Assembly (NCBI GenBank): GCA_051878835.1
Contig: JBJEKW010000006.1
Location: 1 to 21,154 of the forward strand
Length of the DNA stretch: 21,154 nucleotides
Source of the DNA: Olsenella_K sp051878835
GTDB lineage: Bacteria; Actinomycetota; Coriobacteriia; Coriobacteriales; Atopobiaceae
Direction: 5' to 3'
A program made the position numbers and the translations under genes. Under the pieces are notes generated by a model. The model was not told the DNA's origin and did no database searches. It saw nothing but the letters and a program-made list of their open reading frames with translations. Positions within the stretch are counted from its first letter, which is position 1. Every line of letters begins with the position of its first letter. This document shows positions 1 to 8,649 of the stretch, one piece after another.

Positions 1-289
1 CCCCGCCGCCCCCTCCGGGGCCCGCGCGGGGGCTCCTCCACGATTCCCACACAATTCACGAAGATGACGCGCATCTCTTCATACAAAGGCATGTACTCGC
101 TAGGTGCATTCGCTGCCGTGTACTTCTCCCATTGCGTCTACCTGACCAGCGCAAATGAAAAGGACGAGAGCCGACACGATTGCCAACTCCCGTCCTTTAT
201 TCGCCTGATGGACACATTGTTTCGTGGATACGGCCCCCTATTTTCATAGATACGACCGTATATAGTTCTTGCGAGTCGCTGCGCCTTAT
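1..289. other. Gene-poor left edge
   Basis: This is the stretch downstream of the leftward phosphohexomutase gene. It is less GC-rich than its surroundings from about 60 to 289 and very GC-rich in the first 40 bases. I see no convincing complete gene. A leftward frame starting with ATG at 92 stays open to the window edge (30 codons, beginning MPLYEEMRVIF) and could be the start of a neighbouring gene, but it has only a weak ribosome binding site and its last codons are Arg/Pro/Gly-rich as expected of GC-rich noncoding DNA. A rightward 61-codon frame at 64-249 has no ribosome binding site and looks spurious. A stem-loop at 159-198 is listed separately. Confidence 0.5.
159..198 (-). terminator. 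Candidate terminator downstream of the phosphohexomutase gene
   Basis: Arms at 159-170 and 187-198 pair over 12 positions around a 16-nt loop. The single mismatch becomes a G-U pair on the minus-strand RNA, so the fold favours the leftward transcript. The distal arm runs into a T-rich stretch (CCTTTTCATTTG on the minus strand). The position, about 90 bases beyond the stop codon of the leftward galU-phosphohexomutase pair, fits a transcription terminator. The U-tract is interrupted, so efficiency is uncertain. Confidence 0.45.
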
Positions 290-1681
290 CTAGACGTCCA
301 CCATGGTCGCCTCGATGGCGCCCGTCACCAAATCGGACGCCTCGCGCTGCGTCGGCGCCTCCGCCGCTACCCTGACCATCGGTTCCGTCCTGGACGGGCG
401 CAGCAACACCCACGAGTCGTCATCGAACTGCAGCCTCAGCCCGCCGACGTGTCCGACCGCACAGGGCGTCTTTCCCGCCACGCTTTGCGGGTTCAGACCC
501 GGAAGCATCGTCCTGAACGACTCTATGGCCGCCACGTCCAGTCTCACGTCTCGCTTTACATAGCTCATGGCGCCGACCGAGTTCGCCAGCTCCTCTTCCA
601 GCTGCGAGACGGTCTTGCCCGACGTGGCCAGGAGCTCGACCATGTACAGCGCGCTCAGAAGTCCGTCGCGCTCGGGAAGGTGGGACGGGTAGGCGACGCC
701 ACCGTATTCCTCGGCCCCCAGCATCACGTCACCGTCCGCAAACTCGCGATAGATTCTGTCGAAGCCCACAGGCACCGAGGTGAAGGGGCACCCCAGGATG
801 TCCGCCTGCCTCCTGATGCGCGCCGAGCTGGACTGGGTAGCGACGACGCGACCAGTGATGTGGCGATCGCGCACAAGGTGCCCCATCAGCAGGGGAACCA
901 TCTGGTGCGCCGTGATGAACCTTCCGCGTTCGTCGACCACGCCCAGGCGGTCGCCGTCGCCATCCAACGCCAACCCCATGGCGGACCCGCTGGCAACGAC
1001 CTGCTGCTCGCAGTCGTCCAGCCAAGGATCGCTAGGCCTGGGATGGAGGCCGCCGAAGTCGTCGCGCGCCTGCTCGTGAATCTGCACAACCGTGCAGCCC
1101 AACTGCACCAGCAGACGACCTGCATACTCCGACGTCGCCCCATACATCGAGTCAACGACCACCTTGGGCGCGGACTGCTTGATGACATTGGGGTCCACCA
1201 GCGTGGCCAAGTCGCTCAGATAGGGACCCACCAGGTCCTTCCTCGAGATGACTCCCCGCGAGGACGAAGGCAAGGCCGCGATGCTCTTCTCGACAGCCTC
1301 CTGAAAGTCATCGCGGGCGGGACCACCGTCGCTGCCGCGCAGGCAGATGCCGCCAAACTCGCACGACGCCTCGGACGCCGTCAGCATGACGCCGCCGATG
1401 GCGCGACGGTCCCGCGCGACGCTCCAACCGAGCGCCGGAATGGGCAGGTACGAGTCGGACACGATGACGTTGAGGCCATGGGCGGCCATGACCGCGCCAG
1501 CCAGCACGGCGAAGTGCTCGGACTCATGGCGCGTGTCGTAGCCCACATACACCGTGGCTCCCCTACGTGCCGATGACCACACCTTTCCTGCGGCATCCGC
1601 AATCCTGCACACGTTCGCGTCGTTGAAGTCGTCGTCGAAGCGCGAGCGCCAACCGTTGTTGTCAAATCTGATGATACGCAT
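290..1681 (-). CDS. Phosphohexomutase (phosphoglucomutase/phosphomannomutase family)
   Basis: A 463-residue cytosolic enzyme of the alpha-D-phosphohexomutase superfamily, which interconverts hexose 6- and 1-phosphates. Visible landmarks are the phosphoserine loop TASEAS (101-106, catalytic Ser103), the metal loop DGDGDR (240-245), the sugar-recognition loop EEYGG (324-328) and the phosphate-binding loop RPSRTEP (428-434). Length is typical. Two loops are unusual: the family normally has TASHNP and GEES/GG, and the phosphate loop has Arg where Gly is usual (RPSGTEP). The gene begins 3 nt after the galU stop, with the sequence TAA GCC ATG, so it is probably co-translated with galU and supplies its glucose 1-phosphate. 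Whether the preferred substrate is glucose, mannose or glucosamine phosphate cannot be told from the sequence. The ATG at 1681 is the only sensible start. Confidence 0.88.
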   Translation of the reverse strand: MRIIRFDNNGWRSRFDDDFNDANVCRIADAAGKVWSSARRGATVYVGYDTRHESEHFAVLAGAVMAAHGLNVIVSDSYLPIPALGWSVARDRRAIGGVMLTASEASCEFGGICLRGSDGGPARDDFQEAVEKSIAALPSSSRGVISRKDLVGPYLSDLATLVDPNVIKQSAPKVVVDSMYGATSEYAGRLLVQLGCTVVQIHEQARDDFGGLHPRPSDPWLDDCEQQVVASGSAMGLALDGDGDRLGVVDERGRFITAHQMVPLLMGHLVRDRHITGRVVATQSSSARIRRQADILGCPFTSVPVGFDRIYREFADGDVMLGAEEYGGVAYPSHLPERDGLLSALYMVELLATSGKTVSQLEEELANSVGAMSYVKRDVRLDVAAIESFRTMLPGLNPQSVAGKTPCAVGHVGGLRLQFDDDSWVLLRPSRTEPMVRVAAEAPTQREASDLVTGAIEATMVDV

Positions 1682-1684
1682 GGC

Positions 1685-2584
1685 TTAGCCAAGCTTCACT
1701 TCGTCGCCGAGGGCCTCCTTGAAGGCGGTGGCCATCTGCGGGTCGCGCAGTGCCAGGCGTGCGTTCGTGGCAGCCCAGGCGGCAGGGGTGCCCGTGTCGC
1801 AGCCCTCGTCGGGGTCGACCACGAGCGCGTACATCTGCTCTTCCTCCAGCAGGCGCTCCATCGAGTCAGTCAGCTGAATCTCGCCACCCGCGCCCTTGCC
1901 CTGCGTAGCCAGCAGGTCCATGATGCGCGGCGACAGCAGATAGCGGCCAACGATGAACAGGTGGGAAGGCGCATCCTCGGGCGCGGGCTTCTCGACGAGG
2001 CCGGTCACGCGCCAGATGGCGCCCTCCTGCTCGCCGGTGGCACCGGAGTCGCCGTAGGAGCCCACGCACTCGCCCGCGATGATGCCGTAGCGACTGACCT
2101 GGTCGGCAGGCACGGGCGCCACGGCGATGACGGATGCCCCGCCGTGCTGCTGCGAGACCTCCTGCATCCTGACGCACATCTGGCGGTCAGGCACGAAGTA
2201 GTCGCCCAGCAGCACAAAGAACGGCTGGTCGCCCACCTTCTGCGCGGCGCACCACACCGCGTGGCCCAGGCCACGAGGCTCGTCCTGGTACACGAACGAC
2301 ACGGGCAGCTCGCCCGCCTGGTGCACCTTCTGTGCCAGCGCGTCCTTCCCATGGGCGCGCAGATAGTCCTCGAACTTGGTGTCAGGCGAGAAGTACGTCT
2401 CCATCTGGGGCTTCTCGTGAGAGTTCACGATGACGACCTCGTCGACTCCCGACGGCTCCAGCGCCTCCTCGACCACGTACTGAATCACTGGCTTGTCGAG
2501 CACGGGCAGGAGCTCCTTGGGAGTGCACTTCGTCGCGGGAAGAAAGCGCGTGCCCAAACCTGCAGCCGGAATGATGGCCTTCAT
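1685..2584 (-). CDS. galU: UTP-glucose-1-phosphate uridylyltransferase
   Basis: A 299-residue nucleotidyltransferase that makes UDP-glucose from UTP and glucose 1-phosphate, the activated sugar for cell-wall glycopolymers, capsule and glycolipids. The N-terminus carries the signature AGLGTRFLPATK followed by TPKELLPVLDKP (residues 8-32), as in bacterial GalU proteins, and the length matches the family (about 290-300). The frame is open further upstream, to 3118, but the correct start is the ATG at 2584: the signature begins immediately after it, an AAGGGA ribosome binding site lies about 8 nt upstream, and the upstream translation looks like noncoding DNA. It is the first gene of a two-gene unit with the phosphohexomutase, which can provide its substrate. 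Confidence 0.95.
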   Translation of the reverse strand: MKAIIPAAGLGTRFLPATKCTPKELLPVLDKPVIQYVVEEALEPSGVDEVVIVNSHEKPQMETYFSPDTKFEDYLRAHGKDALAQKVHQAGELPVSFVYQDEPRGLGHAVWCAAQKVGDQPFFVLLGDYFVPDRQMCVRMQEVSQQHGGASVIAVAPVPADQVSRYGIIAGECVGSYGDSGATGEQEGAIWRVTGLVEKPAPEDAPSHLFIVGRYLLSPRIMDLLATQGKGAGGEIQLTDSMERLLEEEQMYALVVDPDEGCDTGTPAAWAATNARLALRDPQMATAFKEALGDEVKLG

Positions 2585-2918
2585 AAGTGATATCCCTTCG
2601 TGGTGATGAGTTGTGAGAGCTGTGCCGCACCAAAGGCGCAAAACACAGCGCATATCAGAATACCCCGCGGGCGCACCACACAAGGGCAGCGCCTCGCAAG
2701 CGGCCGTCAATGGCCCGTTTGCGAGGCGCTGCGGTAGCCCGGACACAGAGTATTCATACTTCGTGATACCACACCGGGGTTCATTTTTTCGAATTGAGCC
2801 ACAAAGGACGTCCAGAGCGGTGACACGGTGGTCCCGAACGATCCCCTCGCCAACGTCAGATGCGCTCCTTGCATCCGGGCATGCCCCGAGGTGCATACGC
2901 AATTCTGCGCAGCTCGGC
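2585..2918. other. Intergenic region upstream of galU
   Basis: A 334-base stretch between the leftward methyltransferase-like gene and galU. It must hold the 3' end of the former and probably the galU promoter. A long hairpin (2686-2732) is listed separately. Between 2750 and 2800 there is an AT-richer patch with the short dyad GTATTCATAC and a run of six T on the plus strand. A TATTCT hexamer on the minus strand near 2657-2662 could be a -10 element, but its -35 partner (TTGTGT, 15-nt spacer) is poor. I see no gene here. Confidence 0.5.
2686..2732. repeat. 14-bp perfect inverted repeat (hairpin) in the galU leader region
   Basis: Arms at 2686-2699 (GCAGCGCCTCGCAA) and 2719-2732 are exact reverse complements around a 19-nt loop, which itself contains a short GGCC...GGCC dyad. 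No U-tract follows on either strand, so it is not a classical intrinsic terminator. It sits about 185 bases past the stop of the methyltransferase-like gene and about 100 bases before galU. It could be a factor-dependent terminator, an mRNA 3'-end stabiliser or a galU leader structure. Confidence 0.6.
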
Positions 2919-3812
2919 CTAGCCCTCCAACGCCTCGGCAAGCACGGTCGTGCCAGCGATGGGGATGCCTGCAGAGCAGCGCAAGAAATGCGCGCCGCTG
3001 GCGACCGCTCGATGTGCCACCTCGACGAGGTCCATTTCGCGATAGTCCGCCGAGCACAGCGAGACACCGAACGAGAGCCCCCGCTTTTGGGCGACCGCCG
3101 CCACCGAGTCGACGGCACGCATGGCGCCCTCGGGGTCCGCGATGTCGAGCGGCCCCACCAGAAGGCCCACGAGCGCGTCGTCGGACTCCTGCTGGAGCAC
3201 GCTGACGAAGGGCTCCGACACCACCGCTGCCAGCTGGCCGGTCAGCACGGCCACAATGGGTCGGGCCACGGCCTGCCCGTCGTTGGCGCGTGCGGCCCCC
3301 TCGACCATGCTTTGCAGCGCGTCCTCGTCCTGGGTGCCGCCGACCACCAGCAGATGGGCGCCCTGTCGCAGCAGCTCGGAGCCCAGCTGGCAGGCCTCCT
3401 GCCTTGCCTGGGCACCCGTGATGGTCCTTCCGATGCCCACCTGGCCGGCCACCGCCGCGGGCGAGCACGACAGCGCGGCCCTTACGGCGCGATCGCATAC
3501 CTGGTCCACCGTGGCCCGGACGCCCAGTCGCTTCAGACCGGCGGGTCCGCAGCCCCAGGTGTTCGTCAGGGCGACGTCTGCACCCGCATCTGCAAAGAGC
3601 TGGTGCGCCTGCACCAGCCCCTCCTCGTCGCTGATGTCCCACAGTGCCGGCGCTATGCCCAGCTGCCTCGTCTCCTGGTCCAGTATCTGGGCCGGGTCAC
3701 CCGAGAGCACGAAACGCTTCGTGCCCTGGGACAGCCCCGTGCCCAGCTCGGCCGCTATCTGGTCGTTCGCATCGTCGAACGCGGTGCGCTCCCACGTCTG
3801 ACTGGCGCGCAT
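2919..3812 (-). CDS. Divergent homocysteine S-methyltransferase-family protein
   Basis: 297 residues that follow the fold pattern of the Pfam S-methyl_trans (homocysteine S-methyltransferase) family. LWDISDEEGLVQAH (57-70) matches the usual ELWN...P..V...H segment, AGADVALTNTWG (76-87) matches AGADIIETNTFG, and GAHFLRCSAG (273-282) sits where GGCCGT is expected. Family members use three zinc-bound cysteines, one in a GxNC motif and two in GGCCG. Here the NC motif appears as VGPLD (219-223), and only one of the paired cysteines remains (Cys279). The N-terminal DGAMGT loop is also changed (SGDPAQ, 37-42). I infer that it no longer does standard methyl transfer to homocysteine. The start at 3812 has GAGG upstream and lies 11 nt after the DtxR-type gene, so the two probably share one transcript. 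Confidence 0.7.
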   Translation of the reverse strand: MRASQTWERTAFDDANDQIAAELGTGLSQGTKRFVLSGDPAQILDQETRQLGIAPALWDISDEEGLVQAHQLFADAGADVALTNTWGCGPAGLKRLGVRATVDQVCDRAVRAALSCSPAAVAGQVGIGRTITGAQARQEACQLGSELLRQGAHLLVVGGTQDEDALQSMVEGAARANDGQAVARPIVAVLTGQLAAVVSEPFVSVLQQESDDALVGLLVGPLDIADPEGAMRAVDSVAAVAQKRGLSFGVSLCSADYREMDLVEVAHRAVASGAHFLRCSAGIPIAGTTVLAEALEG

Positions 3813-3823
3813 GTGCCTCGCCC

Positions 3824-4246
3824 CTACTCGTCCACCTTGAGCCCCTGGCGCTCAAGGTAGTCGCACCAGCGGTCCATCGTATCCTCCGACAGGTAGTGCT
3901 CCATCAGACAGGCCTCGTCGTCGGCGGTCTCGTAGTCGACGCCCAGGTCGTTCACCAGAAAGGAGCGCAGGGTCCTGTGCGAGCGCCACACGCGCGCGGC
4001 GTAGCTGGACCCCTTCTGCGTCAGCCTGACCCTGCCGTAGCGCGTCTGCTCCACCATGCCCGCATCCTTCAGGGTGGAGAGCGCCTTGTTCACGCTGGCC
4101 TTCGACACGCCCAGCTGGTCCGCCACGTCCACGGAGCGCACCCCGTCGCCAGCGTTGTCCTTCCCCATGAGCCTGTAGATTGACTCAAGGTAGTCCTCGC
4201 TTGCCATGCTGAGCTGATGGCCCTCCTGCGGCTCGTTTCTGGCCAT
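3824..4246 (-). CDS. DtxR/MntR-family metal-dependent transcriptional repressor
   Basis: 140 residues: a winged helix-turn-helix DNA-binding domain (about 15-80, with VADQLGVSKASVNKALSTL as the recognition region) followed by the metal-binding dimerisation domain (about 85-135). Candidate metal ligands by comparison with the family are Asp18, Glu21, His90, Cys113, Glu116 and His117. The EACLMEH segment has Cys at the position that is Cys102 in DtxR and Glu99 in Bacillus MntR, which points towards the iron-type site. The C-terminal SH3-like domain of DtxR is absent. Such proteins repress metal uptake genes when Fe(II) or Mn(II) is plentiful. I chose the ATG at 4246 because AGAGGGGG stands at proper distance; an internal ATG at 4207, nearer the usual family N-terminus, is possible. 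It is followed after 11 nt by the methyltransferase-like gene. Confidence 0.85.
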   Translation of the reverse strand: MARNEPQEGHQLSMASEDYLESIYRLMGKDNAGDGVRSVDVADQLGVSKASVNKALSTLKDAGMVEQTRYGRVRLTQKGSSYAARVWRSHRTLRSFLVNDLGVDYETADDEACLMEHYLSEDTMDRWCDYLERQGLKVDE

Positions 4247-4290
4247 GTTGCACCCCCTCTGGCGCCCTACGGCACACTGGCCTTGGACGC

Positions 4291-4329
4291 AGATAAATAA
4301 GAAATCAGGTCCGGCACAAGCCGGACCTG
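4291..4329 (-). terminator. Intrinsic terminator of the atp-murA operon
   Basis: A perfect 9-bp GC-rich stem (arms CAGGTCCGG at 4306-4314 and CCGGACCTG at 4321-4329) with a 6-nt loop. On the minus strand it is followed directly by the T-rich run GATTTCTTATTTATCT. It lies about 135 bases past the murA stop codon and before the DtxR-type gene, so it ends the leftward ATP synthase-murA transcript. The promoter of the regulator gene must overlap or follow it, within 4247-4330. The rest of the 217-base gap holds nothing else I can name. Confidence 0.88.
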
Positions 4330-4463
4330 CAGGTCTATCAGTCAATAAAATATCACTCGTGCGGAACCATATCCACCCCGGCACCCGCCAGCGCGTTGTC
4401 ACCAGCAGTGCTCCTTGGTGGCCAAGAAGAACATGCGCGCTCGCGAAGCTCCAGGACGGCCGG

Positions 4464-5747
4464 CTACAGGTCGGGATCCTCCGGGTCGGGCACCTCCACC
4501 CTCTCGACCTTTGCACCCAGCGACTGCAGCTTTGGCACGAAGTTCTCGTAGCCACGGTCGATGTGATGGATGGCGGACACCGTGGTGATGCCGTCGGCCA
4601 CGAGGCCGGCCATCACGAGGGCTGCGCCACCGCGCAGGTCGGGGGACTTCACCTCGGCGCCGGACAGCCCATCGACGCCGTGGACCACCGCATGGTGACC
4701 CTTGATGACGATGTTCGAGCCCATGCGCTGCAGCTCGCTCGCAAACATGAAGCGGTTCTCGAACACGTTCTCGGTCACGATGCACGTGCCCTTTGCCAGC
4801 GCCAGAAGGCACATGGTCTGGGACTGCATGTCGGTCGGGAATCCCGGGAACGGCAGAGTCTGGATGTCCACGGGCTTCAGGGGGCCGTTGCGATAGGCGG
4901 TCACCTGACGGAAGCCCGTCTCGATGGTGATGCCCATCTGCTCGAACTTGCGCAGGACAAGCCCCAGGTGCAGCGGCTCGAAGCCCTTCACCGTGACGGG
5001 CTCGCCGCACAGACCGGCCATTGCCAAGAACGTGCCGGCTTCGATGCGGTCGCCCACGACCGTGTGCGTGACGGGATACAGCTCACCGACGCCCGTGATC
5101 TCGATCACGGGAGAGCCGGCGCCCTTGATGTTGGCGCCCATCTCATTCAGCATGTTCGCCAGGTCGACGATCTCGGGCTCGCGGGCCGCGTTGTCTATGA
5201 CGGTGGTTCCCTTGGCGTGCACGGAAGCCATGATGAGGTTCTCCGTGGCGCCAACGCTGGCGAAGTCCAGCGTAACGTTGGCTCCGGTGATGCCATCGGG
5301 AGCGGATGCGTGTATGTCACCGTGGTCGATCTTGAACTTAACGCCCAGGGCCTCAAGGCCCAGGATGTGCATGTCGATCTTTCTGGCACCGATGTTGCAG
5401 CCGCCAGGCATGGCGACGACGGCCTTGCCAAAGCGGGCCAGCAGCGGGCCCATCACCGCTGTGGACGCACGCATCTGCTCGACCAGCCTGTACGGGGTCT
5501 CCCAGCTGTCGACACCGCTGGTGTCGATGCGCAGCTCGTGCACGCCCAGCACGTCCACGCGGGCGCCCAGGCACTTCAGCACCTTGCCCATGACGTGCAC
5601 GTCGGAGATGTTTGGTACGTTCTTCAGCGTGGTGACGCCCGGCGCCAGGATGGTGGCTGCCATCAACTTGAGCGCGGAGTTCTTTGCTCCCTCTACGCTG
5701 ACCTCACCGGAAATGGGGCTGCCGCCCTCGACCCGTATGACTTCCAT
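4464..5747 (-). CDS. murA: UDP-N-acetylglucosamine 1-carboxyvinyltransferase
   Basis: 427 residues, typical for MurA, the cytosolic enzyme that transfers enolpyruvate from PEP to UDP-GlcNAc in the first committed step of peptidoglycan synthesis. Lys22-Asn23 in EGAKNSALK and the catalytic loop PGGCNIGARKID, with Cys117 in the place of the E. coli Cys115, are present, as are RASTAVMGPLLARFG (93-107) and DRIEAGTF. Because the loop cysteine is kept, unlike the Asp of mycobacterial MurA, the enzyme is predicted to be of the fosfomycin-sensitive type. The ATG at 5747 has GGAGG 5 nt upstream. It lies 61 bases after atpC with no strong terminator between, so it is likely read from the atp operon at least in part. 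The atp-murA neighbourhood is also known from Bacillus. Confidence 0.95.
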   Translation of the reverse strand: MEVIRVEGGSPISGEVSVEGAKNSALKLMAATILAPGVTTLKNVPNISDVHVMGKVLKCLGARVDVLGVHELRIDTSGVDSWETPYRLVEQMRASTAVMGPLLARFGKAVVAMPGGCNIGARKIDMHILGLEALGVKFKIDHGDIHASAPDGITGANVTLDFASVGATENLIMASVHAKGTTVIDNAAREPEIVDLANMLNEMGANIKGAGSPVIEITGVGELYPVTHTVVGDRIEAGTFLAMAGLCGEPVTVKGFEPLHLGLVLRKFEQMGITIETGFRQVTAYRNGPLKPVDIQTLPFPGFPTDMQSQTMCLLALAKGTCIVTENVFENRFMFASELQRMGSNIVIKGHHAVVHGVDGLSGAEVKSPDLRGGAALVMAGLVADGITTVSAIHHIDRGYENFVPKLQSLGAKVERVEVPDPEDPDL

Positions 5748-5799
5748 GTGACCTCCGTGGACCCATGTGATGCATCTTGCTCCCCAAAGAAGGGGGCAG

Positions 5800-5822
5800 C
5801 CCCTCGAGCTAATGCTCGGGGG
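5800..5822 (-). promoter_or_regulatory. Stem-loop over the atpC stop codon
   Basis: CGAGC (5805-5809) pairs with GCTCG (5814-5818) across a 4-nt loop, and the stem extends as CCCC/GGGG with one bulged base. The atpC stop codon lies within it. A second small stem (CCCC-6 nt-GGGG) follows between 5782 and 5796. Neither has a U-tract on the minus strand, so I read them as a partial attenuator or mRNA-processing boundary that could lower murA expression relative to the atp genes. Confidence 0.4.
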
Positions 5823-6225
5823 ACTGCTTCAACAGCAAGTTGCACCAGTTGATCTTGTTGTCGTAATAAGCCCTACGGTTGTCATCTTCTGGTAGGGCGT
5901 CTCGCGCGTCAATAGCCTTTGCGCGAGTGTCCATAACCACGTCTGGATCGATGTCGTCGGACAGGCGGGCATGGTTTGCCAGGATGATGACGACGTCGTT
6001 GTCGACCTCGGCATATCCGCCGCTGATGACCACGTCCCGCTCGCCTCCACCGTCCTTCTCGAGCATGTGGAGGCGGACGACGCCATCTCCCAGGGCGCAG
6101 ATGAGCGGCGAGTGGCCAGGCCACACGCCAAGCTCACCCGAGTACGTGACCAGCACCAGACTGGCCACGGGCCCCTCGTACATCAGCTTGTCGGGGCGCA
6201 CGAACTGACAGGTTAGTTCTGCCAT
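5809..6225 (-). CDS. atpC: F1Fo ATP synthase epsilon subunit
   Basis: 138 residues. The N-terminal beta-sandwich domain of the epsilon subunit is clear: LTCQFVRPDKLMYEGPVASL, then the typical GELGVWPGHSPLICAL and the VVISGGYAEVDNDVVIILA strands. A C-terminal alpha-helical part follows (about 90-138). Epsilon binds gamma in the central stalk and can inhibit ATP hydrolysis. The ATG at 6225 has GGGGAG upstream, and that site overlaps the atpD stop 11 nt away, so the two are tightly coupled. It is the last atp gene before murA. Confidence 0.95.
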   Translation of the reverse strand: MAELTCQFVRPDKLMYEGPVASLVLVTYSGELGVWPGHSPLICALGDGVVRLHMLEKDGGGERDVVISGGYAEVDNDVVIILANHARLSDDIDPDVVMDTRAKAIDARDALPEDDNRRAYYDNKINWCNLLLKQSPEH

Positions 6226-6236
6226 GACGCACTCCC

Positions 6237-7720
<1,484 letters not shown>

Positions 7721-7721
<1 letters not shown>

Positions 7722-8638
7722 TAGTGGTTGTCCTCCATTCCAGTCGCGCCGGCAACGATCTCGTTGAGCTCGGTGGTGATGGAACCCTGACGTTCACGGT
7801 TGTAGGTGCGGCTGAGCGAAGAGATGATCTCCTTCGCATTGTCGGTTGCCGACTGCATGGCACGACGGCGGGCGCCGTGCTCGGCTGCGGCAGAGTCCAG
7901 AAGCGCGTGGTAGATGACGGTCCGGATGTAGGCGGGGATGAGGTAGCCCAGAACCTCGACGGCCGAGGGCTCGAACTCGAAGTCCGTGTACTTCTCCTCC
8001 TTGATCTGGGACAGAGCCTCCTTGGTGCGGGGCTTGTTCGGCATCTTGAGCTGTTCCTCGCTCAGGGGCAACAGCTGCTCGATGACCTGCGTCTGGTCCA
8101 CGCGGTTCTTTGCGTGCTGGTAGTACACCATCACGCGGTCGATGTTTCCGCTGGCATAGCCATCCATGAGGTAGGAGGCCACGCGATCGGCCTCGTCCAT
8201 GGTCGGTTCCGACGAAATGCCCTCGAAGGACATGACGGGCTTCGTGCCACGGAAGCTGAAGTACTCCGTAGGCTTTCGTCCACAGGTGATGATCTGGGAC
8301 TTCACGCCCTTGGCCTCGAGCCGCTCCATCTCATGCTGAACCTCGCGCTGCAACGTGATGTTGAAGCCACCTGCCATACCGCGGTCGGATGCTATGAGGA
8401 TGAACAGCACGCACTTCTCGGTGTCGTGCTTGGCAAGCAGCGGCTGGGAGTCATCGAAGCCCGCGCTGGCCACCTGGGCCAGCATGCGGGTGATGGCGTC
8501 CTTGTACGGTGCGGCCTGCTGCGCACGGTCCAGAGCCTTGCGGATGCGCGCCGTGGAGATCATCTCCATGGTGCGGGTCACCTGCGAGGTGCTCTTCACC
8601 GAGTTGATGCGTGCCTTTATGTCACGAAGGTTTGCCAT
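7721..8638 (-). CDS. atpG: F1Fo ATP synthase gamma subunit
   Basis: 305 residues, the rotating central-stalk subunit. Both terminal coiled-coil helices are recognisable: ANLRDIKARINSVKSTSQVTRTMEMIS at the N-terminus (shown here as positions 2-28) and the C-terminal RRRAMQSATDNAKEIISSL followed by NRERQGSITTELNEIVAGA. The central Rossmann-like part contains the usual SDRGMAGGFN (a variant of SDRGLCGGFN). AAGGA precedes the ATG, and the gene starts 11 nt after the atpA stop. Confidence 0.97.
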
Positions 8639-8649
8639 AAATCGTGTCC

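Noticed and set aside
64..249. 61-codon rightward frame at the left edge
   Set aside because: No ribosome binding site, no recognisable domain, and a candidate terminator stem lies inside it.
269..1576. 435-codon plus-strand frame opposite the phosphohexomutase
   Set aside because: It is the antisense shadow of a conserved gene, as are the long plus-strand frames opposite the atp genes.
2585..3118. Longer N-terminus for GalU
   Set aside because: The extension runs through the intergenic hairpin and into the neighbouring gene; the GalU signature begins right after the ATG at 2584.
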